18,516 nt of DNA, taken from assembly GCF_000611645.1 (NCBI RefSeq), contig NW_014012933.1, forward strand, positions 2,459 through 20,974, written 5' to 3'. Origin of the DNA: Monoraphidium neglectum (taxonomy: Eukaryota; Chlorophyta; Chlorophyceae; Sphaeropleales; Selenastraceae). Position numbers and translations under genes: made by a program. Each line of letters begins with the position of its first letter. The first letter of the stretch is position 1. Positions 1-9,617 of the stretch are shown in pieces. A model generated the notes under the pieces. The model saw only the letters and a list, made by a program, of their open reading frames with translations. It was not told where the DNA came from and did no database searches.

Positions 1-92
1 GGCGCACTGCGACGCCACCCCTGCCGCTGCGCCCCGACCATCCCGTGCGCTCGCAGCCCCTCGCTGGTTCGCATGCATGATGCCACCCCCCC

Positions 93-134
93 CCACACAC
101 ACACACACACGCACACACACGCACACAAACACGC
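93..134. repeat. Interrupted CA/TG microsatellite just inside an intron donor
   Basis: A C-run is followed by CA repeats with CG interruptions. On the minus (sense) strand of the neighbouring gene this is a GT-rich stretch starting immediately after the donor at 136. No exon could be placed in the remaining 1-92. Confidence 0.85.
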
Positions 135-136
135 AC

Positions 137-627
137 CTTTTGAATGCGTCTGATTTAGTGTACAGCGCCACCCGCGCGCGGTTGAAGTCCAGCAGCTGCG
201 ACATGTTGAGGCCCACCCCAGCCTTCTCCATCAGACGCAGCGCAGTGTTGAGCGCCCGCACGGCCTCCTCCCCAGAGGCGTCAGACTGCTCTTTCGTATC
301 CGTCGCTGCGCCTCCGTCTGCGCCGGCCGCGGTGGCGTCGCTGCCGTTGTCGGCTCTGCCTTTGAGGCGTGCTGACAGCGCTGCGGATGGGGCCTTGCTG
401 CTCGCCGCACCGCCCAGGGCGCCACCAGTGCTGCCGCCGCAGAAATGATGGCCCACGAGCACGCTCACTACGCACATGACTGCAATCATACATAGCTGTA
501 CGAGCCGAAACAGCGACTGGCTGCTCGAAGGGCGAGGGCAATTGAACGCTGGTTAGGGCTGCTGGCGATAATATGGGCACGTAAAACCATAGATAGCACT
601 CATAACAAGCTCGCACCTGGGCCTCAT
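137..627 (-). CDS. 5' part of an unrecognised N-terminally membrane-anchored protein (partial)
   Basis: Not recognised. The model has exon 1 at 627-617 (ATG plus 8 nt, donor AG|GTGCGA), a 96-nt intron, and exon 2 at 520-137 (acceptor GAGCAG|C). Exon 2 ends AAAAG|GTGCGT in phase 2, and the gene runs off the left edge. The visible 131 residues begin MRPSQSLFRLVQLCMIAVMC. Residues about 8-27 form one hydrophobic helix, so this is a signal anchor or uncleaved signal peptide. A Gly/Ala/Ser/Asp-rich linker follows (about 31-85). The last 45 residues look like a helical folded region, with LRLMEKAGVGLNMSQLLDF and RARVALYTKSDAF. A short N-terminal anchor, a stem and then a domain recalls Golgi type II enzymes, but no catalytic part is visible. 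An alternative acceptor at 524 would add one Ser; starting at the internal Met in exon 2 would leave the helix mostly intact. Confidence 0.6.
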
Positions 628-2515
628 GTCGCTGCTGCGGTCTCAGATCCCCCTTCCCCCCAGGCTGGTCTTGTTGATGTGTTCTATGTTGAAAGCCTAA
701 GCCGCAGCAAGCAAAGACCTGGGTGCCAATCAGTGTTGTGATTTACCACACGCTACAGTGATGTTTGAGAGTTGCAGAGCGCTGCAAACGTCGTTGCGGC
801 AACATTGTCGCAGCGCTCTGGGGGTCGACGATGGTGACTTGTTGAGTGCATCGGCAACCCTCAAGCGTGCGCAGTGGGCCATTCTCGTGGACCGACTTCC
901 ACACATGTACCCGCTCTCGTCACTAGTCATTTTTACGGTCGTTCTGCGTGATTTGGCGGGTGACCCACTGCTGACTGACTGCTGACTAATCCCCGCTGCT
1001 TTGACCAGGCCTGACAAGCTCCATGCACCCATTCCGCCGCCACTGGGCGCCGTAGGTTGTTCAGCCCGTTGCTCTTGCTAGTGTCAATGGTCATGTCACA
1101 ATTGCAGACCCTCAACGGACACCAGCTGACACTTGCTTCAAAATCGTAGGCTGCTGACACACCGTCACCCCGATATCGATTTGTCGTGCTCGTTACCAGG
1201 AAGGCTGCAGTGCAAAGCCGGCCGTGAGGCTGAAATGCGCGTCTGAAAGAAGGCAATCACCGCTTCAAGGATGATGAGCTGCGCTCCATTGGCATGGCGC
1301 GCTGCAAGACGGGGCCGCCCATGGAACGGGGGCAAGGGTGCGCACTTGCAGGCACCCGCCCGCACCAGGTGCGGCGCCCATACCCGGCGCCGCCTGCGCA
1401 CAGGGCTGTGTGGTGTTGGCGGCGCCAGACACCCTGACCCTGCGCCACGGCTGGGGGGTTGCTAGAATACATAATGGAGGATGACAACAGTTTGGTAAGT
1501 GAAGAACAACATTCAGTTGATGGTACATGAGGCCACCAACCCTAGGCCTAGCCCTTCGCGCGAGCGAGGACAAAAGAGGAGGCAAAAAGAGGCGAGAGCC
1601 GCAGGCAGCAGGCATTGCAGCGCTGTCGCCGGGGCGCTTGGCTGCATTTCTTAGTGTACAACAAGCGCCCCGCGCCGCGGCGGCCCAGTGGGTGGCGGCG
1701 GCGCGCAGGCATGCTGGGCGAGGTAACCAGGCGAAAGCAGCAAGGCGGCGCCGAGAGGGGTTGCGCAGCGGTTGCATGCTGGTCGGCACGTGGGGCCGAG
1801 CAGAGAGCACGCAGCGGGGCGCCGCCACTGCGCTTCTAGTACAGACGCAAGGCAATTGCGTGGCGCGGCCCCTTGGCAGCGAAGGAGCGGCCGTCAAGGG
1901 CGCCGGGCGCCTCGGTCCAAGGCGCGTGCTCGCGCCGGTGTCCGTTCGGTGGTCTGGGGGGCTAATTGTCTACAGCACCCGGGGTCGGGGCTTGGCCGAC
2001 CCCTGACCGCATCAGGCGGGGCTGACGTCCGTGCGAGCAGGGCGGCAAAACGTGACGCGGCCAAAAAAAGGCTCTCTCAACAACTTGCAAACTGTGGTCG
2101 TGCCACTCTGCTCGCCCATGAATGGCTGGGGGAGGGGAAGCCACAGCTGCCGCCAGTACCTGGCAGCCCCAAAAAATCACGGGGTGTAGAAAACAAAAGC
2201 GGGAGCACTACAGCCTTCCCTAGCCCCGCTCCGCCCCGCGCTGAGCCCGAAAGTGGCGTCGCGGGCGGGCCCTCCAGACGCGGAGCGTCCAGTGAGCGGC
2301 AGTGCCGAGCCCGGCTCAAGCCCCGACCCGCCTCCCACTGACCTGCGTGTCAATTGGGCGTGCAAAGCGCCGCTGAAGCCCCTATCTCCAGCGCGTTGTG
2401 CAAGACCAACAAACAGAGGCGGGACGCCCCTCGGCGGTGCACGCCCTTGGGTGCAGCCGTCAGGGCCGCGGCGGTGACGCCGGCCGCGCCGCCCGCGGTG
2501 ACGCCAACCGCGGCG
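628..2515. other. Spacer: 5' flank of the left gene and 3' flank of the BBD gene, no convincing gene
   Basis: This holds the upstream region of the left minus-strand gene and, nearer 2515, the presumed 3' UTR of the BBD gene. Long open frames at 1265-1897 (minus) and 1527-2341 (plus) are compositionally loose, Arg/Ala/Gly-rich, and lack any domain or splice logic. A plus frame at 758-985 (75 codons) has mixed third positions, unlike the strongly GC3-biased exons nearby. A tiny ATG exon followed by a near-perfect donor (TTTG|GTAAGT, 1474-1494, plus) has no partner exon I can find. No TGTAA signal on the minus strand was seen close to the BBD stop codon. Confidence 0.5.
775..820. repeat. Nested inverted repeat (hairpin)
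   Basis: A perfect 11-bp outer arm (CAGAGCGCTGC at 775-785, GCAGCGCTCTG at 810-820) encloses a 24-nt loop. The loop contains a second small stem, GTTGC-g-GCAAC. The element lies in the spacer upstream of the left gene. Function unknown. Confidence 0.6.
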
Positions 2516-3218
2516 TCACCGGGTGTCTGCGTTCTTCTGGCTCTGCGTCTGCAGCGCGGCCTCGGTGACGGCGCGGCGGTACTCGTCCCGCAGCTTGGCG
2601 GCCTCCTCGTACCGCCCGTCGGCCAATGCGGTCTCCATGGCGACCACCATGCGCAGCAGGCGGTTGTGGGTCATCTCGTGGACGATGTGGTCGTGGAAGG
2701 ACCTGCGATGGCCGGGTGCGGTTGTGAGGGGGCCGGGGTGCGATGGGCGTGGGGGTGAGAGGGGAGGGGGGTAATTGGGGTTGGCCCTTGTGCGGGCATG
2801 CCTTGTACGGGGCAGTGCGGGCACGTCTGGCGGCGCCAGCTGGGCAATCTTCGGCCTCGTCAACCGCACGAGCGCCCGCCCGCCCGCCTGCCGACCCGCA
2901 GCTGCCCCCATCCCACGACAAAGCGTGTCAGTCTCAACACGTGAGCGAGCGCCTCGCTGCGCCGCCGCCCTGCCTGGCCCCCAGGGCTGCGGCCTGCCCA
3001 CCTGGCGTCCTCAAAGCGCTCCTCCTTTATCGCGAGCTCCTTTTGGAGCTGAAACATCACCTGGGCCGGGGGTGAACGGTCGGGTGGATCGAAAGCTTGA
3101 TTTGAAACCATGTTTGCTTGGGTGTCGGTGCATGTGAGGGAGCGGGTGAGACGCGCATACGAGCGTTCGAGTTTGTTCCCTTCCAAGTGCGCATGCGAGC
3201 GCTTTATGCGAGTGTCAG

Positions 3219-3283
<65 letters not shown>

Positions 3284-5121
3284 TGGAGCCACGGTGCGTG
3301 TGGGTGTTACCCCGCGTCGCCGCTGCGGCACCGGGCGCGGCTCTGTTTAAGCCCAGGTGAGATCATGCGATCCACAGCCGCGCCCACCGTGGGGTCGTCG
3401 TAGGATGACAGCGCGTCGCGCACGCTCCTGACAATCTCCGCGTTGCTCTCCGTGGGCTGGTAGCTCGTCGCGGCCGGGCTGCTCGGGGAGGCCTGGGTGG
3501 TGCCGCAGGCAGCAGGGGGTTTGGGGGGGGGCGCGAATTTTATGATTCAACGCTGGCGACATTGGTGCCGCTGCTGGCGCTGGGGCCGCTCCCGCCGCTG
3601 CTGCCGCTACTCCTGCTGCCGCCGCGGCAGCTGCTGCTGCTGCTGCTGCTGCTGCTGCCGCTGCTGCTGCCGCTGCTGCTGCTGCTGCCGCTGCTGCTGC
3701 TGCCACGCCAGCAGCTGCTACTATTTCTTGGTCGCGCAGCATCACAGCAGCGACCGCCCCCTCTCCATGAGCCTCGAAACGCTGCGTGCGCCGCCCCCCC
3801 CCCAAAAAAACCGAGGGGCTCGTCCCGCCACAACGGCCGCCCCTGCACTCCCACTCCCGACTGCCGGCTCACCGACAGCCCAAACGGCTCCAGCGGGGGT
3901 GTGGCGGCCGCCTCGACGATCTTCTTGGCCACGTACATGGGGGCGCCGAAGCGAACGGCCAGGTTGATCGCGTCAGAGGGCCGCGCGTCCACGTCGACCT
4001 CGGCGGCCTCTGCCGGGTTTGAGGAGTCCGAGGCGGGGCGCGCGAGGTGGATGCGTGCGTAGTACGTGTTGGCGATGATGTCGGTCACGCGGATCTGGGT
4101 TTGTGGGGTGTGGCGTCGGCGGCGGTGAGGAGCGGGGTAGGGTGGCGGAAACAGGCCGCGGGGTGGGGGCCAAGTAGGGTGGGTCGCGCCAGGCGGCGAA
4201 GCGAGCGCGTGCGTGCGGCGCGAGCTGTGGGTGGTGGAGGAAAGCAATCCGCGTCTGCCAGAGGTGCTTGGTGCGACCCAGGGTGGTGTCGCTCAGCCAA
4301 CACCGCACCCCCGCTTGGGGGCCCGAGCGCCTCGCCCCGCCGGCAGACCAGGGGCGCGCCCCCGCTCGCCTCAGACCGGGCGCCGCCCGCAAGGCCGCTG
4401 CCCTCGCGCCGTCCCCATGACCCGCACCCCCCGCCCCCTGCCCGCGGCCCGCACCTTGGTCACCCGGAACCCGATCGCCTGCAGCATGTTCTTGGCCATG
4501 TCGTGTGTCAGGGGCCGCGACTGGCGCTGCTTGTTGATCTCCTTGAGGAGCGCGTTGGACTCGGCTTCCCCAATGTGAACAGGGATGACGTAGCCCGTGG
4601 TGTCGAGCACCCGCAGGTAAACAACCGCGCTGCCCTGCGACACGCGCACGCTGTCCACCTTGACCTGCAGGGGCGGGCGGTTGGCGGGTCGGGAACGGGG
4701 CCCCTGGGCGCGCGCGGCCGGGGCGCCGCGCGGCGTGCGCCGTCCACATGGGCCTGCACGCGCCCACGCTGTCGGGCGCTAGTGTGTTTGACGCCCACGA
4801 CGCGCCACGCTGCGGCGTGATCGATATGCTCGTGGCCTGCCCAAGCGACCTAGCGGCCCCTTTCCCACGTGGGGCGCTGCCAGGGTGCTTCCCATTGGCC
4901 CTGCTCGTCCGGTCATGGCCCTTGGGCGCAGCCCTTGAACGCTTGCAGTGCCCGTGACTGATCCCATTGAACCACTCGCTTCATCAGCGCACCTCAATGT
5001 ACTCCGCGTCGACCTCCCTGCTGCTTGCCCTCACGACCAGCGACCGCGGCACCCTGCTTGCTTGCCGCGGGCTAGGTCTGGCGAGGCGTGCTGCCGGGGC
5101 AAACTGAGCTCTAAGCTGCAT
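2516..5121 (-). CDS. BBD: BBD-type bifunctional nuclease (BFN/DUF151 domain plus UVR motifs), probably plastid-targeted
   Basis: Six exons, all phase-consistent: 5121-4993, 4664-4455, 4094-3873, 3492-3388, 3060-3002 and 2702-2516 (TGA), giving 303 aa. Residues 1-35 are Arg/Ala/Ser/Pro-rich with no acidic residue, like an algal chloroplast transit peptide. Residues about 37-180 are a BFN (DUF151) domain: VDAEYIE, VIPVHIGEAESNALL, LTHDMAKNMLQAIGFRV, and the signature DARPSDAINLAVRFGAP (149-165). Two UVR-type motifs follow: a degenerate one (QKELAIKEERFEDAR, about 228-242) and a good one (ALADGRYEEAAKLRDEY, about 267-283). This is the order seen in plant BBD1/BBD2 proteins (bifunctional nuclease in basal defence response), whose homologues are reported to degrade DNA and RNA; UVR motifs usually mediate protein contacts. 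The start is supported by AAAAG before the ATG. The weakest junction is the acceptor of exon 4 (CACCCAG at 3497-3493), next to a CAG repeat. Confidence 0.9.
3221..3282. repeat. (TG)31 microsatellite in BBD intron 4
   Basis: Uninterrupted TG dinucleotides, 31 units. In the BBD sense strand this is (CA)31, within the 327-nt intron between exons 4 and 5. Confidence 0.98.
3562..3712. repeat. CTG/CAG trinucleotide tract in BBD intron 3
   Basis: CTG and CCG triplets, purest at about 3631-3710. In the BBD sense strand it reads CAG/CGG. It lies upstream of the exon 4 acceptor. If translated it gives poly-Ser, poly-Ala or poly-Gln depending on frame; the frame continuing exon 3 is poly-Ser and stops at 3540-3542. 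Confidence 0.95.
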
Positions 5122-6344
5122 CTTTTGAGGGTGGGAGCTGCGCAGCACGGGGGTCTAGATCAATGCTCGGCACTGACAACGAGGGCACCACCTTGTTGCC
5201 GGTATGACAGCGTCTCTGATACAGAAGAGCACTGGTAACGATTTAGTGGATTCATACCAACGTTTGGTAGCAATTCCACAACTGCGGAACTCGCACGGGT
5301 GGCGCGCCTGCTTCGGAATCGTCAAAGCGCCCGCTCGCCGACCCATTGCGCGCTGAAGGTGTATGTGTTCGGTGTTGTTGTCAGGAGCCCCGCGCGCACT
5401 TCGTGTCTTGTCCCGCGTACCCTCTCGCGCATGCACAGCAGTGGCCTATCACCCCACCCTCCTTGCGGTCCCAATGGCTGTAGCTGTTGCCACCCATCTG
5501 GAAATGCAGGCTTCGCCCGGCCTGTTGTCAGGGGCAGGCTCCGGAAAACTCAGCCGCCACCACGGCGCTACATCACACCATGAACCTTTGCGACCTCTTG
5601 GCCGCACAGTGGAGCTGCTGCTGCCGCCGTTGCTGCCGCTGCTGATGATGTATGTCTGGCCCATCAACCTTGCATCCTGCGCAGAAAGACAAGTCCGCCG
5701 TGCCGGCGCCCACCCACCGACCTGCTGTGCAGAAGACGCACCTTGCGCTCGCTACTGTTATGTAGCAAAGCCCCACGCTGTGCCATACCGTGCAGTCTTC
5801 AAAAGGAGGCAGGCAACCTGGGGGCAGGATCTTCCTGCACAGGCTACGCCCGCTGCTGTCCTGGCCCTGCAGATATCACTGATTCTCATAACTCTGTCCA
5901 TCAGAGGAGTAGTGAAGGAGCCGAGGCAGTGTCACCCAGAATGGTGGCCATAGTACTGCCCTCGTGACACACACGCGTATGGACGGTGTTTCGATGGACG
6001 AGATGCCTTTGCTTTGCTCGTTCCACGTATCTGGTGTACTTTTCCGCATCAAAACACACACTCGCCTGGCGTCGCACTCTCCATTCAGCCGCAACGCTCC
6101 CGTCCACTGTGTCGCCACGGGACCAGGGCGGGCCGCTCGGGACGTTGAAATAATTGACAGGCATCGACGTGCAGTTTTGTGACAGGCGGCAGCCACGAGT
6201 GGCGCCCCGTGACAGCGCGCAACGCAGCGAAGCCCGCGGCGCTGGATGCGCCGCATCGCTCGTGCGGGTGCCTGGCGCCAAGGTCGGGCTCGCCGGCAGA
6301 TGTTGGCAGTCCTTTCATAGAGCAGTCGTACAGCGCTTGCAGCC
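5122..6344. other. Divergent intergenic spacer between the BBD and VASt genes
   Basis: This 1.2-kb region holds the 5' flanks of the minus-strand BBD gene and the plus-strand VASt gene. A 196-codon open frame (5363-5953, plus) was considered, but its codons end in A or T about 40 percent of the time and it is His/Cys/Leu-rich without a domain, unlike the real exons on either side. No clear TATA box, repeat or RNA gene was seen. Confidence 0.5.
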
Positions 6345-6607
6345 ATGGTCCGGGAAGCTAAGATAGACGCCCGGGTGTATGGCGTTGATGCGCAGGTGCG
6401 AGCGCGCGCCGACGCTTCGTGCGCGCGCTTTTGCGACATCGGCATGCCGCACACAGCGCAACCTCCCTCGATACGACCTCTCTGGACGTCTTTGACAGCT
6501 CCAACAGCCCGGCGGCGCTCTCGTTTGCGGCTCACGCCTGCGCGCAGCTGCGTCCTCGCCGCGCCGCCCTCTTGAGCGCAGCTGCCAGATCCTCCCTCGC
6601 TCTCTCC

Positions 6608-6655
<48 letters not shown>

Positions 6656-9530
6656 GCGGTTTTACGACATCGTGTACGCTGACGCGGCCCCCCTGAAGCG
6701 CTACCACGCGACCGCCAACGGCTGCAACCACGCGGTCGCGTCGCCCTGGCTGGACGGCCGCCGCACCGTGCACTTTACCATTGCCCTGGCGCTGCCCTCA
6801 GCCTTTCAAAAGATCGTCGGTGAGGGGGCGGGGCTGGGGGCAGCCCAGGAGGCGCGCGACGTGCAGGCGTACGCCTGCGCCCGAAACGGCTGCGCCGCGG
6901 CGCGGGCGGGGCCGCGGCTTGCAGCTCGTCGGGGCTGGCCGGGGCCGCCGGGGTGCGGATGCCGGGTGGCCGTGGGCACGCCTGTACATGATGGCCGGGC
7001 TGCAACATGCAGTGGGTTCCGTGCGGCACGGCGCGGCGCCGTGCGCATGGGCGCTCTTTTGACCAACCCATGCGTGTAATACTGCGTGTGTGCAGGCGCC
7101 GGGCCCATCCCAGTGCGCGAGGTCCAGACTGTTGTGTGGGACGGCGGCTGCAGCTTCACAGTGACGTCAGAGCCGGAACTGACGGTGGGCTGCTGCTCTT
7201 TGTTATCGCGGCGGCGTCCTGAGGGCCCGGGGAAGCTTTCTGGCGCCGCTGCTGCCGCGCGACGCTGCGGGCCGCATCCGCGTCCGCCCACCTCCCGACC
7301 GCGCAGCAGCAGTCGCGCCGTGGAGTCACCCGCTCGGCTCTGCGGTTTCAAGCTGCGGGAGCTCCTGGTGTTGCCATCATGATCACCGTCGTGCCGCCCC
7401 GCTCGCTCCGCCCCATCCATTGCAGTTCCCCGGCGCCGCCAACTTCCCGACCCACGCGCAGCTGACGGTGCGCGACGCGCCCTGCGGCGCGCTGGCCGCC
7501 GTCGCGCTGTCGTGCCTGGTGCGCTGCAGCGCGGGCGTGCCGTGGGTCATGCAGAAGACGGTGGAGGGGCTGATGGCCGACCAGGCCAAGCAGTCACTGG
7601 CTGGATTCCTCGACTTCTGCGAGGTGAGGGGGGCGGGGTCTGCTCGCCTTTTGGGGACTCCCAGGGGGGTGCGGGCATCCACTGCGCGGCAGGAGCTGCA
7701 GCCTCCGCAGTTCGACGCCGAGGACGGCGGAGCAAAAATTGTGCAGAGGGGGTGCGCCCGGGAGGCGCGGCAGGCCGGGGGTTGGCTGCAGCAGACGTGC
7801 GCGCGCCAGGGGCCTGCTGATTGCTCAGGCGTTGGCGCAGGGTCTTGAGCCGGCGCGCGGCGACGAGGGTGCGTGGAATCTCTGCTTGTTTTTACAGCTG
7901 TCCTGGTCCCTGCCGGCTGCGCAGCCCGGGGCGTGTGCGGCCGCGCCTGACGGGCTGCAAACTTGCCTGACTCTCCCTGCTGCGTTTTCAGATGCTCTGC
8001 AAGGAGCACCTGGCTGCCCCTGTTCCCGCACCACGGCCAAAGCTGGCTCCCCTCGCTTCGGAGCCTGGCCCGGCGGCAGCTGCCGCCGTGGTTGTGGACG
8101 CGACGGGGGACGCTTTGACATGCGACAGCAGCGCCGGCAGCGGCAGCAGCCGCGGCATCGGCGCGCGCATCAAGGGGGACAAGGAATGGGTGGTCGCGCC
8201 CGACACGCCGCCACTCGCGGCCAGCAGCGGCGCGGCGGAGGCGGCCGCGGTGGTGGCGGCGGCGCGGCTGCTGCTCTCCGCTGCGACGCCGCAGGCGGAC
8301 GCGGCGAGCGCCACGTTGGTCGTGCCCACGGCGCACGAGGGCGGTGCCCTGCCTGCCTGTGCGGCTTCCGGGCCCAGTTCACCGTTGGCAGGTGCGGCTG
8401 CTGAGGGCGCCGCCCTGCTTGCTGCGGCGCCCTCCGAGAGTGCCGCGCCATTCGAGGCGGCCGCGCAGTCCGACAGTGCCGAGCTGCACGAGGCTGCGGC
8501 GCAGTCCGAGATTGCCGAGCCGTCCGTGGCTGAGGCGCAGTCCGAGAGTGCCGCGCAGTCCGAGGCTGAGGCACAGTCGGAGGGTGCCGCGCCGTCTGAG
8601 GTTGTGGCGCAGTTCGAGAGTGCCGTGCCGTCTGAGGTTGTGGCGCAGTCTCAGAATGCCGCGCCTTCCGAGGCTGCGGCACAGTCCGAGGACTCGGGGG
8701 CCGAGAGCGAGGACGAGTTTTTCGATGCGACAGAGGGCGGCCTGCGGCGGCAGCAGCTTGAGCAGCGGCTGCTGGACGAGCAGCCGCAGCAGGAGGAGGA
8801 GCTGCAGCAGCGGGAGCAGCAGCAGCAGCAGCAGCATCCATTAGAGGAGCAGCAGCAGCAGCAAGAGGAGCAGCAGCATCGGCAGCAGGATGTCGCATCT
8901 CGCAGCATTTCAAGGGTGGTGGCGGCATCGGCGCCCCCTGCAGCAGCGCCGGCCGACGCGGTGCAGTTGATCGAGTCTTTGGTGGGGCAGATAGCAGAGC
9001 TTGGGCAGGCCCAATTGAACAGCAACAGGTGCGCATCCCAAGGCCTGAGACTCGTGGTTTAGATACACGCCCCTTGCGCGATTAGCCGTGTCACGCACCT
9101 CTTCCTTCCCTTTGCCTTGATGTTGCAGCCCCCCCTGACTGTTGCACCAAACACCTCCCGGCGCATTCGCCACTCAGCGTCCCGCTGCGCCAGCGAAACA
9201 CCACATCCGCGCCCCTTCTGTGCCAGCATCCAACACTTCCGCTGCCATCGCCGTGGCGCACACCCGCAACTGGCGCTCGACACAACCCCCTGAAACCCCC
9301 CCAGGCTGCTGGCCGAGGTGGAGGCGCGCCTGCGCAGCGTTGAGCTGGACCTGGCTAAGGCGCTGGCCTACCAGGAGGGCCAGGCCTCAGTGCTGGACCT
9401 CGTGCGGCGCAGGGGCGGCCTGCAGTATGCCAGCGGCGGCCTCGGGGCCGGCACGGCGGCGCTGCTGGTGGCGGCGGCGGCCGCGGGCGGCGTCGCCGCG
9501 CTCGTGCTGCTGCGGCGCAGGGCGGGCTGA
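6345..9530 (+). CDS. VASt-domain lipid-transfer-like protein with C-terminal tail anchor
   Basis: Six exons: 6345-6395, 6657-6819, 7096-7184, 7426-7623, 7992-9028 and 9305-9530 (TGA). All phases agree, giving 587 aa. Residues about 1-175 form a VASt domain (VAD1/GRAMD1/Lam family StAR-like sterol or lipid binding fold): AKIDARVYGVDAQRFYDIVY, LKRYHATANGCNHAVASPW, REVQTVVWDGG, and the C-terminal helix VPWVMQKTVEGLMADQAKQS. The long exon 5 carries an Ala-rich linker, seven 12-residue repeats (about 317-400), an acidic segment and a Q/E-rich stretch (about 419-468). Exon 6 gives a coiled-coil-like helix (LLAEVEARLRSVELDLAKAL) and a 21-residue hydrophobic helix (about 562-582) followed by RRRAG-stop, a typical tail anchor. 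The family usually has a GRAM domain before VASt; none is seen here. The start has good context (GCAGCCATGG) with an in-frame TAG nine codons upstream, although a farther 5' exon cannot be excluded. Likely site: ER or contact-site membrane, VASt facing the cytosol. Confidence 0.85.
6614..6652. repeat. (CA)n tract abutting the exon 2 acceptor of the VASt gene
   Basis: About 19 CA units run directly into GCAG|CGG, the acceptor of exon 2. The CA tract occupies the usual polypyrimidine position; a C/T-rich stretch lies just upstream of it. Confidence 0.95.
8439..8690 (+). repeat. Coding minisatellite: seven 36-bp units (12 aa each)
   Basis: Seven tandem units, consensus roughly SAAPSEAAAQSE, run in exact 36-nt register inside exon 5 of the VASt gene. 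The fifth, sixth and seventh units are the closest to each other. A partial unit (AAPSE) precedes the array. Confidence 0.9.
8746..8893 (+). repeat. CAG/GAG-rich coding tract (Gln/Glu-rich segment)
   Basis: Imperfect CAG, GAG and CTG triplets encode runs such as QQREQQQQQQHPLEEQQQQQ in the VASt protein, probably a charged helical spacer between the lipid-binding domain and the tail anchor. Confidence 0.85.
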
Positions 9531-9612
9531 TGGCGCGTCGGGCGCGCTGGCTTGGCTGTAGAGGCTCGCGGCCGGCCGGAGGCGGTGAGACTGTTCTTGG
9601 CTGCGAGCAATT

Positions 9613-9617
9613 TGTAA
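9613..9617 (+). terminator. Candidate TGTAA poly(A) signal, VASt gene (proximal)
   Basis: TGTAA lies 83 nt after the VASt stop codon. TGTAA is the usual green-algal poly(A) element. A second copy at 10119-10123 is the distal alternative; a 3' UTR of several hundred nt is normal in these algae. Confidence 0.4.

Noticed and set aside
758..985. 75-codon plus-strand open frame with a protein-like reading
   Set aside because: About a third of its codons end in A or T, unlike the real exons; it overlaps the nested hairpin and resembles no family I know. Kept only as a remark in the spacer entry.
1474..1494. ATG mini-exon with a near-perfect donor (GTAAGT) on the plus strand
   Set aside because: No matching acceptor with a convincing downstream exon could be found; short matches to the donor consensus occur by chance.
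1265..2341. Long open frames on both strands (1265-1897 minus; 1527-2006 and 1772-2341 plus)
   Set aside because: High GC content leaves frames open by chance; they are Arg/Ala/Gly-rich with no domain, mutually overlapping, and have no supporting splice structure.
3110..3403. Cys/Val-repeat open frames over the TG microsatellite
   Set aside because: Artefact of the dinucleotide repeat within BBD intron 4.
3497..4062. Plus-strand Leu/Cys-rich and minus-strand poly-Ala frames over the CTG/CAG tract
   Set aside because: Products of a trinucleotide repeat inside BBD intron 3; none links in frame to exon 4.
5363..5953. 196-codon plus-strand open frame between the BBD and VASt genes
   Set aside because: Third codon positions are mixed, composition is His/Cys/Leu-rich, no domain or signal is seen, and it lies in a divergent promoter spacer.
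6419..6655. Plus frame reading TSLDTTSLDVFDSSNS just before VASt exon 2, considered as an exon
   Set aside because: It has no good phase-0 donor, whereas joining 6395 to 6657 directly gives a continuous VASt start with consensus splice sites.
8170..9036. Long minus-strand open frame opposite VASt exon 5
   Set aside because: Antisense shadow of the repeat array and Q/E-rich tract.
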